From Schwartzia sp. (in: firmicutes) (GTDB taxonomy: Bacteria; Bacillota; Negativicutes; Selenomonadales; Selenomonadaceae), in assembly GCA_024691625.1 (NCBI GenBank), contig JAILNL010000140.1, positions 1-11,899 of the forward strand: DNA of 11,899 bases. Direction: 5' to 3'. The position numbers were made by a program, and so were the translations under genes. This document shows positions 5,995 to 11,899 of this stretch, piece by piece (within the stretch, counting starts at the first letter, position 1; the number at the start of each line of letters is the position of its first letter). The notes beneath the pieces were generated by a model. That model worked only from the letters and a program-made list of their open reading frames with translations, was not told where the DNA came from and made no database searches.

Positions 5995-8586
5995 GTGGAA
6001 AATAAGGACGCGTTGGAACAGGCTAATGAAAAGCAGAGACAGGCAATAGAGATTCTTGACCGCAATGTTTTGCTTTTGGCATCCGCAGGGACGGGGAAGA
6101 CGGGAACTCTCGCGCGGCGCATCGCGAAGATACTTGAGGAAAAGCTGGCAGAGCCTGAGGAAATACTGTGTCTTACCTTTACAAACAAGGCATGCCAGGA
6201 AATGAAGGAGCGTATCGTAAAATATGTGGGTTCACCGGGGCATAAGGTCGTGGTGCGTACCATACACAGCTTCTGCTTTGATGTCATTCGGCAGGAAGCA
6301 AAAAGAAAGACGGACTTTTTCGCGGATTTCATGATTTTTGACGAGGAGGACTGCGCGGAACTCATTTCGCAAATAAACCCAAAACGTTTTCCTTTGGGGA
6401 CGCTGCAGCGTTTTATCAATACCGTAAAGGAAAAGCGCACGGAGTATGGTATTTTTTCGGAGGATATAGGCGCCGATTATAGAAAGACTGTCCGCAGGCT
6501 GTTTGATGAGCTCGGCGATGAGGGCGTATATAACTTTTTTATGGACAGCAAATTCAAATTTCGTGCAGAAATGGCCGCAGAGATGGAAGCACACGGAGCA
6601 GAATATGTGCTGCTTTACAACCGTCTCATGCATGACGAGCACGGACTGGATTTTAACGATTTGATTCTGAGCACATACGACCTTTTCCGGCAGGAGGAGG
6701 TATGCCTGCGCTGGCGTGAAAAATTCCGATTTATAAACATTGATGAAGTGCAGGATACCAATGAGCTTGAATATGACATCCTTTCGAAGCTGTTCGGAGA
6801 TAATCATATTCTTCTCAGCGGAGACTATTATCAGACCATTTACGAGTGGCGGGGTTCGAGACCGTCGCGGATTTTTGAACGGTTTGAAAAGGAATACAGT
6901 CCTGTGCGGATAATCCTTGAGGAAAATTACCGTGCCACAAGAACATTGGTGCAGGCTTCCTATGCGTGCCTTGATTCTTTTTTCGGTGGCAGGGCTTCGG
7001 AGTGGGAAGGAAAAATACGGGCGGCTTCAGATGAAAAGGGAGATCCTATCATGCTGAAGGACTGCAGGTCCGTGGAAGAGGAAGCGGAGTGGATTTATCG
7101 CTGCATAGAAAATCTTCCCTGTGACGATCCTTCAAAGGTCTGTATTCTTACGCGCAGCAATGCGTATAACAAACAGCTCTGGCAACATTTACAGTATGTG
7201 ACTCCTTTGGTGCGCAGGGTGGATTTTTTCCTCGCGGACGAGATGAAGCTGTTTCGTCGGCAGGAGGTAAAGGATGCCCTGGCATTTGTGAAGCTTACAT
7301 TGAATAAGTACGATGCGGCAAGCATGAAGCGTATTCTAAAGCGGTTTGTGACAGGTATCGGCGCAAAGACCATAGAAAAGATTGAATCAAAAAAGATGCG
7401 TGAATCAGGCCTTCGCCTTACGGATTTCCTTGATGAGAGTATCCTTCGGGAAGGGGACAGCTATGCGCAGCTTATCCGAGAGTACGAAGCCGGGAACGTG
7501 GTAGTTTTTGATGTTGAGTCCACCGGAGTGGATACAACGGATGACGAAATAATACAGATTGCGGGAGTACGTCTTGGCGCAGACGGAAGCATAACAGGGA
7601 AGTTCAACCGTCTCTTGAAAAATACAAAGCCGGTCGGTATGTCGGAGACCGTACATCATATATCCGATGAAAAGCTGGCAAAAGAAGGCGGCGACCCGGG
7701 AGAGGTATTAACAGAGTTCCTTGGATTCATACGGGGAAGTCTTATCGTTGGGCATAATGTATCCTTTGACCTCAGTATTCTGCTCAGTGAAACGGAAAGA
7801 TTGGAGCTTCCGCGGCCTGATTTTGTGGGCTGGTATGATACTCTCGATATTTACAGACGGTTTTATCCGAATCTCACCAATCACAAGCTGGAATCTCTCG
7901 GCGCGTATATAAAGGTCAGCCATCCGTCCTCACATGATGCTTTCGATGATATATGCGCCACGGCTGAGCTTCTGGTATATGCAGTCAGGGAAAATATCCG
8001 TCCCACGCAGGACACCCGCCGTCAGTGCATCGCAAAATACGGACATTTCTTTGAGCAGATTGCGGGCTCTGTCGCGGAGCTGCATAGGGAAATTATGCGA
8101 AAGCGTCCGATTGAATTTCTGGAGTACATCATCAAAAATCATCTGATTTCCTACTACGAAAAAGAAGAGCGCAGAATGGAGCATCTCCGTGAGCTTTATC
8201 GTGCGGTGCGTGCGTACGATACGGGAGAGTACAGTGCTCACGACACGCTCGTGCGGTTTATACGTACTGCGGCTCTTTCGGCAAATCCACTTGATGCTGC
8301 TACACAGAGGCAGTCGAGGGTCCCGATTATCACGGTACATCAGGCGAAAGGGACTGAATTTGATTACGTCTTTATTGCAGGCCTGCATGAGAATGGTTTC
8401 CCAAGCTACCGCGCAGTAAAGGACGGGAACCGAGCGGAGGAGCAGCGGCTGTTCTACACGGCCATTACACGGGCGAGGAAACAGCTTTTCTTATCCTGGT
8501 GCCAGTATGGCAAAAATTACAACGAACAGATGGAGAGTACGTTTATCGCGTCCATACCGAAAAAATATATCGCTTATTGTTCATAA
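5995..8586 (+). CDS. SF1 UvrD-type DNA helicase with inserted DEDDh 3'-5' exonuclease domain
   Basis: This 863-residue cytoplasmic protein has SF1A helicase motifs in order: Walker A SAGTGKT (K35, T36), Ia TFTNKACQEM, Ib RTIHSF, II IDEVQD (D250-E251), III LLSGDYYQTIYEWRG and IV EENYRAT. It ends with V TVHQAKGTEFDYVF (from 780) and VI EEQRLFYTAITRAR (815-828). Between motifs IV and V, at about 500-665, sits a full DEDDh exonuclease: D506-x-E508-STG, H587-NVSF-D592 and H647-DAFD-D652. It follows the GIGAKTIEKIE helix-hairpin-helix-like segment of subdomain 2B. All catalytic residues of both enzymes are present, so a 3'-5' translocating helicase coupled to exonuclease, in repair or recombination, is likely. 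The start is GTG at 5995, with AGGG (5983-5986) eight bases upstream. No clear terminator follows. Ordinary UvrD/PcrA is about 720-750 residues; the excess matches the insertion. Confidence 0.9.
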   Translation: MENKDALEQANEKQRQAIEILDRNVLLLASAGTGKTGTLARRIAKILEEKLAEPEEILCLTFTNKACQEMKERIVKYVGSPGHKVVVRTIHSFCFDVIRQEAKRKTDFFADFMIFDEEDCAELISQINPKRFPLGTLQRFINTVKEKRTEYGIFSEDIGADYRKTVRRLFDELGDEGVYNFFMDSKFKFRAEMAAEMEAHGAEYVLLYNRLMHDEHGLDFNDLILSTYDLFRQEEVCLRWREKFRFINIDEVQDTNELEYDILSKLFGDNHILLSGDYYQTIYEWRGSRPSRIFERFEKEYSPVRIILEENYRATRTLVQASYACLDSFFGGRASEWEGKIRAASDEKGDPIMLKDCRSVEEEAEWIYRCIENLPCDDPSKVCILTRSNAYNKQLWQHLQYVTPLVRRVDFFLADEMKLFRRQEVKDALAFVKLTLNKYDAASMKRILKRFVTGIGAKTIEKIESKKMRESGLRLTDFLDESILREGDSYAQLIREYEAGNVVVFDVESTGVDTTDDEIIQIAGVRLGADGSITGKFNRLLKNTKPVGMSETVHHISDEKLAKEGGDPGEVLTEFLGFIRGSLIVGHNVSFDLSILLSETERLELPRPDFVGWYDTLDIYRRFYPNLTNHKLESLGAYIKVSHPSSHDAFDDICATAELLVYAVRENIRPTQDTRRQCIAKYGHFFEQIAGSVAELHREIMRKRPIEFLEYIIKNHLISYYEKEERRMEHLRELYRAVRAYDTGEYSAHDTLVRFIRTAALSANPLDAATQRQSRVPIITVHQAKGTEFDYVFIAGLHENGFPSYRAVKDGNRAEEQRLFYTAITRARKQLFLSWCQYGKNYNEQMESTFIASIPKKYIAYCS

Positions 8587-8703
8587 ATTAAAGTTTCATT
8601 AAAAACAGAAAATTCAGAAGGATTTTAAAAAATATCATAGAATATTAAAAAGTTATAACAGGAAAATGAATTTTATGTTCAGTACAAGGAAGGGGTATTT
8701 TTT

Positions 8704-10425
8704 ATGAGATGGTTGGACAATATACGCGTGGCGTATAAGCTGGCAATTCTTGCCGTGATTGCAATTTTCGGCATGGGCCTTGTGGGATTTTCGGGCTATT
8801 CGGCAATCAGGTCGGCTGAAGAGGCTCTTGATGAGATTTACAGTTCATCCGTTGTGGCGTTGGGAATTGTCGGAGAGGCAAATACGCAGATGCGTTATTC
8901 CCAGGCAATGGCTGTAACGACTACGACGTCTGTGGGAAATCACGAGCGCGTAAAGATGCTTACTGATAATTTCCATCGTGCTTCAGGGATTGTCGATAAG
9001 TGCATTCAGGATTATGATGCAATTCCGTTCAAAAATGAAGCGGGAACGGCACTCATGAAAAATATCGCTGCTGAGTGGGCAAAGCAGAAGCCGATATTTG
9101 AGAAAACCTGTCAGCTCGCTGCAGACGGAAAACAGGCGGAGGCATTTGAGTATTACACGAAAAACGGTGCAACGCATGCCGCATCTATCGGTAAAAACTT
9201 AAATGAGCTTTTGGCTCTTGAGACAGCAAATGCAAAACGTCTTGCCGATGAGAATAAGGCAGAAATGGAAAAAACTATCCGTTTCATGGTTATCGAGCTT
9301 GTTGTCATTCTGGCTATTGCGATTTTCTGTGTTCTTGTTATTTCCCAAAAGATTACAAATCCGCTTGATGTCACGATGGAAGCTCTCGCAAAAATGCGCG
9401 ACGGTGATTTCATCCTTGTAAAACGTACTATCGACCGCGAGGACGAGTTCGGCCAGCTGGCTGATATGGTTGCAGATGTGCGCAAGGCACTGAACACACT
9501 TATGCGTCAGACCAATGAATCCGCAGAGCATCTGGCAGCAGCTTCAGAGGAGCTTACTGCAAGCTCCCAGCAGGCTTCGCAGGCATCAAGCATGGTTGCT
9601 AACTCCGTTACCGACGCTGCGGGAGCTACCTCCGAGCAGCAGACATACGTCAATGACGCTATGGATTCCATCAATCAGACGGCAGAATCCATTGACCGTC
9701 TGAACACCACAGCTGAAACGGTTGCTCAGCACGCCAATGAATCCAAGAACGAGGCTGAAGAAGGAAGCAAGGCTATCCAGCAGGCTGTCGAGCAGATTAT
9801 GAGCGTCGAAAAAATCGTTAACAATTCTGCTGCAACTGTTGATAAGCTCGGCAAGAGCTCTCAGGAAATCGGCCAGATTGTCAGCGATATTTCTGAAATC
9901 GCTGAACAGACAAATCTCCTTGCGCTCAATGCAGCTATTGAGGCAGCACGTGCAGGTGAAAACGGACGCGGCTTCTCCGTCGTCGCAGAGGAAGTCAGAA
10001 AGCTGGCTGAACAGTCTCAGGAGGCAGCAAAGCGCATCACGACGCTTATCGGCGGTATTCAGGCAGATACAGATGAGGCTGTCAAGTCCATGCAGGAGGG
10101 CAGCAGCGCAGTTAAGGCAGGAACTGAGTCTGTCAGCAAGCTGAAGGAAGCCTTTGACCGTATTCAGGAGGCAGCTCTGGGAGTTTCCGATCAGGCTGAG
10201 GTTATTACCTCCGAGGTTCGCGCTGTTGCAGGACAGACGGCGAACATCAAAGAAAAATCTGCGAATATCCTTGATAAGGGTGCTCAGGTATCCGGCGAGA
10301 TGGAGAATGTTTCGGCGGCAGCAGAGGAGCAGTCTGCATCCGCAAGTGAAATCGCTTCTGCAAGCAACTCGCTCTCCGAGCTGGCGCAGGGACTCCAGAA
10401 TTCGCTTCATAAGTTCAAATTCTGA
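8704..10425 (+). CDS. Methyl-accepting chemotaxis protein
   Basis: This is a 573-residue inner-membrane chemoreceptor: TM1 at about 13-31, an extracytoplasmic helical sensor of about 160 residues (four-helix-bundle type), TM2 at about 195-213, HAMP at about 214-268, then a long coiled-coil signalling domain. The kinase-control hairpin [20 protein letters not shown] lies at 401-420, followed by [18 protein letters not shown]. It would signal through CheA/CheW to the flagellar motor or a related output. The sensed ligand cannot be read from the sequence, and there is no C-terminal CheR-docking pentapeptide (it ends SLHKFKF). The ribosome site AGGAAGGGG (8687-8695) is eight bases before ATG. The AT-rich upstream gap (8587-8703) must hold its promoter, but no convincing box is visible. 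A strong terminator at 10449-10497 makes the gene monocistronic on its 3' side. Confidence 0.95.
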   Translation: MRWLDNIRVAYKLAILAVIAIFGMGLVGFSGYSAIRSAEEALDEIYSSSVVALGIVGEANTQMRYSQAMAVTTTTSVGNHERVKMLTDNFHRASGIVDKCIQDYDAIPFKNEAGTALMKNIAAEWAKQKPIFEKTCQLAADGKQAEAFEYYTKNGATHAASIGKNLNELLALETANAKRLADENKAEMEKTIRFMVIELVVILAIAIFCVLVISQKITNPLDVTMEALAKMRDGDFILVKRTIDREDEFGQLADMVADVRKALNTLMRQTNESAEHLAAASEELTASSQQASQASSMVANSVTDAAGATSEQQTYVNDAMDSINQTAESIDRLNTTAETVAQHANESKNEAEEGSKAIQQAVEQIMSVEKIVNNSAATVDKLGKSSQEIGQIVSDISEIAEQTNLLALNAAIEAARAGENGRGFSVVAEEVRKLAEQSQEAAKRITTLIGGIQADTDEAVKSMQEGSSAVKAGTESVSKLKEAFDRIQEAALGVSDQAEVITSEVRAVAGQTANIKEKSANILDKGAQVSGEMENVSAAAEEQSASASEIASASNSLSELAQGLQNSLHKFKF

Positions 10426-10448
10426 TTGCTGTAAAGTTTAATAGTCAT

Positions 10449-10497
10449 GAGGCTGAGAAATACAACCCGATAAAGGTTGTTTCTCAGCCTCTTTTTT
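10449..10497 (+). terminator. Strong rho-independent terminator after the chemoreceptor
   Basis: A 12-bp perfect stem, GAGGCTGAGAAA (10449-10460) with TTTCTCAGCCTC (10480-10491), continues past a TA bulge into CAACC/GGTTG (10463-10467, 10475-10479) around a 7-base loop. T6 (10492-10497) follows directly. It lies 23 bases after the chemoreceptor stop. Confidence 0.93.
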
Positions 10498-10531
10498 GTG
10501 TGTATACCTGATAAGTTGTCAGAAAAATATA

Positions 10532-10561
10532 TTTACTCTGCTATTATCTCAATGCTATAAT
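10532..10561 (+). promoter_or_regulatory. Promoter of the TAXI/TRAP operon
   Basis: An extended -10, TGCTATAAT (10553-10561), is a perfect TATAAT with TGn. TTTACT (10532-10537) at an 18-base spacer is a 4/6 match to -35. The leader to the gene is about 45 bases. No attenuator or riboswitch structure is visible in it. Confidence 0.65.
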
Positions 10562-10612
10562 AGCTATGAGTTGAAAGTTATATACACTTCATAACAAAGG
10601 AGCGGATAGGGT

Positions 10613-11620
10613 ATGTTGAAGAGAATGGTATGTATGGTCCTGGTTGTGGCTCTGGCCATCATGACCGCGGCATGCGGCGGTGGCGGAGCTGACAAAGGGA
10701 AAAAGGATGCTAAGGTAGACCGCAGCAAAGAATTTATCACAGTGCTGACAGGTCCGACCAGCGGCATTTATTTCCCGATTGGCGGTGCGTTTTCCAAGGT
10801 TGTCGGCGAGATGGGGTATAAGACCTCGGCAACGGCTACCGGAGCAACGGGTGAAAACATCAATGCTATTTTGACAGGCAAGGGCGAGCTTGCTATTGCA
10901 ATGTCCGACTCCGTTATTCAGGCTGTGGAAGGCTTTGGAGCGTACGAGGGCAAACCGAAGGCTACGGACCTTCGCGCTATGATGGGGCTCTGGCCGAACG
11001 TAGTACAGATTGTTACGACGGAGGATTCCGGAATCAAGACATTTGCTGATATCAAAGGCAAACGCGTCGGCGTTGGCGCGCCGAACTCCGGCGTCGAGCT
11101 GAATGCCCGCATGATTTTCGAGGCAAACGGAATGAGCTATGATGATGCAAAGGTAGACTACCTCTCCTACGGTGAGGCTATCGACCAGATGAAGAACGGT
11201 CAGTGCGATGTAGCTTTTGTAACATCCGGTCTTGGCAATGCAACTATTAAAGAGCTTGGCACTTCAAAGAAGATTGTGTTTGTTCCGGTAGAGGGTGAGG
11301 CTCTGAAGAAGCTCACTGCAAAATATCCGTTCTACGTTGAGTGGAAGATTCCGAAGGATACTTACGGAACAGCCGGGGATACAATAACTGCAGCGGTCAT
11401 GAACATTATGCTCGTTTCGAAGAACCTCTCTGATGATGTTGTATATGACCTCCTTGAAGGCTTCTACTCCGAAAAAGGTCTTGAAACAATCGGTGCATCC
11501 CATGCAACGGCCAAGCGCGAAATCAAGCTGGAGACTGCTCTTCGCGGAATCCAGGGTACAAGCGTGAAGCTGCATCCGGGCGCTGAGAAATTCTATAAGG
11601 ATAAAGGCATCCTGAAATAA
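10613..11620 (+). CDS. TAXI-family TRAP transporter solute-binding lipoprotein
   Basis: This is a 335-residue extracytoplasmic binding protein. The signal peptide ends in MTAAC, with C21 as the probable lipid anchor. The mature part begins with FITVLTGPTSGIYFPIGGAF, the typical nucleotide-free opening of the TAXI (TRAP-associated extracytoplasmic immunogenic) family. It continues with LAIAMSDSVIQAVEG, FADIKGKRVGVGAPNSGVEL and CDVAFVTSGLGNATI. It would deliver an organic anion, such as a dicarboxylate or amino acid, to a fused TRAP permease driven by an ion gradient; the substrate is not predictable. The ribosome site AAAGGAG (10596-10602) is 10 bases before ATG. A DUF1850 gene starts seven bases after the stop, the usual TAXI operon order, and the permease should follow beyond the window. 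Confidence 0.93.
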   Translation: MLKRMVCMVLVVALAIMTAACGGGGADKGKKDAKVDRSKEFITVLTGPTSGIYFPIGGAFSKVVGEMGYKTSATATGATGENINAILTGKGELAIAMSDSVIQAVEGFGAYEGKPKATDLRAMMGLWPNVVQIVTTEDSGIKTFADIKGKRVGVGAPNSGVELNARMIFEANGMSYDDAKVDYLSYGEAIDQMKNGQCDVAFVTSGLGNATIKELGTSKKIVFVPVEGEALKKLTAKYPFYVEWKIPKDTYGTAGDTITAAVMNIMLVSKNLSDDVVYDLLEGFYSEKGLETIGASHATAKREIKLETALRGIQGTSVKLHPGAEKFYKDKGILK

Positions 11621-11626
11621 GCCGAT

Positions 11627-11899
11627 ATGAAAAAAACGGCTGCTGCGCTTTGCGCGGCCGTCGTCCTCATCGCGGGGCTGTGGGTGCTGAATGAGCTTTC
11701 GGCACAGACTGTGCTTCGGATTTACGACTACGAAACGAAAGAAATCTATGTTGAAGTTCCGGCCAAAGAAGGCGATCAGCTTTTCTTTGGCTGGAACTTC
11801 AACATAGATTTCTTTCGTTTCGTAGTCGTAAATCCGAAGCACAGTCTGTGCCGAAAGCTCATTCAGCACCCACAGCCCCGCGATGAGGACGACGGCCGC
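11627..11899 (+). CDS. DUF1850 protein, N-terminus only; frame corrupted by fold-back
   Basis: ATG at 11627 opens a frame of 91 codons to the window end. Residues 1-24 form a signal or anchor segment (MKKTAAALCAAVVLIAGLWV). Then LRIYDYETKEIYVEVPAKEG and DQLFFGW match the start of DUF1850, a small secreted or anchored protein usually encoded between a TAXI binding protein and its fused TRAP permease. The family normally continues after the GW position with a xHSxE-type motif. Here residue 57 onward (NFNIDFFRF...) is translated from the reverse complement of 11654-11760 and so is not genuine. Only about 56 residues should be trusted. There is no strong ribosome site; translation is probably coupled to the TAXI gene seven bases upstream. 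Its exact role in TRAP transport is not established. Confidence 0.75.
   Translation, partial: MKKTAAALCAAVVLIAGLWVLNELSAQTVLRIYDYETKEIYVEVPAKEGDQLFFGWNFNIDFFRFVVVNPKHSLCRKLIQHPQPRDEDDGR
11654..11899. repeat. Near-perfect 117-bp inverted repeat (fold-back) at the window end
   Basis: 11654-11770 is the reverse complement of 11783-11899, with one mismatch (G11761 opposite T11792), around a 12-bp loop (11771-11782). The right arm ends exactly at the last base of the window. The reverse strand of the right arm re-encodes the DUF1850 N-terminus (LNELSAQTVLRIYDYETKE). The copy destroys the DUF1850 frame, so a self-primed fold-back or chimeric contig end is the most likely origin. Confidence 0.95.

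Noticed and set aside
9586..10410. Long reverse-strand open frame (274 codons) opposite the chemoreceptor
   Set aside because: The chemoreceptor on the forward strand is unmistakable; the antisense frame is Leu/Ser/Cys-rich noise from its Ala/Glu codons and has no supporting ribosome site.
10449..10497. Sequence GGCTGAGAAATACAACCCGATA, resembling the CUGAGA...ACCC core of a TPP riboswitch
   Set aside because: The other conserved half (CCUGAUCUGG...AUGCCAGCG-type) is absent, the element lies after a gene rather than before one, and it folds completely into a terminator stem with a T-run.
11264..11869. Reverse-strand open frame of 201 codons at the window end
   Set aside because: Its N-terminal part simply re-reads DUF1850 from the fold-back copy, and the rest is antisense to the TAXI gene.
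11654..11899. Terminal inverted repeat as a hairpin telomere of a linear replicon or a transposon end
   Set aside because: The arms are coding sequence of an ordinary TRAP operon gene and the repeat destroys it; no resolvase or transposase is near. A chimeric end explains it more simply.
1..11899. Defence island, CRISPR array or biosynthetic cluster
   Set aside because: No direct-repeat array, cas gene, restriction gene, toxin-antitoxin pair or biosynthetic core enzyme can be seen; the helicase-nuclease stands without other defence genes.

Overview
The window looks like a piece of a strictly anaerobic, moderate-GC Firmicutes-type genome, most likely a Negativicutes (Selenomonas/Megasphaera-like) chromosome or metagenome-assembled contig. 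Reasons: a rubrerythrin with a PerR-type operator, a TAXI-type TRAP transporter operon, a D-serine dehydratase, a membrane 4Fe-4S protein pair, strong AGGAGG-like ribosome binding sites and sigma-A promoters with extended -10 boxes. The assignment to Negativicutes is inference; no rRNA or marker gene is present.

Layout. 1-167 (-) is the N-terminus of rubrerythrin, cut by the window edge, with its promoter and PerR-box-like operator at 234-262. 323-361 is a perfect 39-bp palindrome in the divergent intergenic region. 424-1214 (+) is a two-gene, ATGA-overlapping operon: a small dicluster ferredoxin, one of whose expected Cys ligands is Tyr, and a membrane protein with two Cys pairs. A perfect 47-bp palindrome (1224-1270) acts as a shared terminator with the convergent D-serine ammonia-lyase gene dsdA (1273-2622, -). 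2839-3447 (+) is an HD-domain hydrolase. 3546-4414 is the methionine-binding lipoprotein metQ, frameshifted near its C-terminus in an A6 run. 4566-5970 is a secreted beta-lactamase-fold serine hydrolase, frameshifted in a G6 run. 5995-8586 is an unusual SF1 UvrD-type helicase with a complete DEDDh exonuclease domain inserted between its helicase motifs. 8704-10425 is a methyl-accepting chemotaxis protein with a strong terminator. 10613-11620 is a TAXI-family TRAP solute-binding lipoprotein, followed by the start of a DUF1850 gene at 11627.

The last 246 bp are a near-perfect fold-back inverted repeat (117-bp arms, 12-bp loop). It turns the DUF1850 reading frame back on its own complement. I read this as a chimeric contig end rather than biology. 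Together with two homopolymer frameshifts only about 460 bp apart, it suggests a draft or metagenomic assembly.

The most interesting biology is the helicase-exonuclease fusion, the ferredoxin with a substituted cluster ligand and its membrane partner, and a repeated 14-bp promoter element (CTATATGTRTATAT) in front of both the HD hydrolase and the orphan metQ. I found no CRISPR array, insertion sequence, tRNA or rRNA, and no clearly new defence or secretion system.
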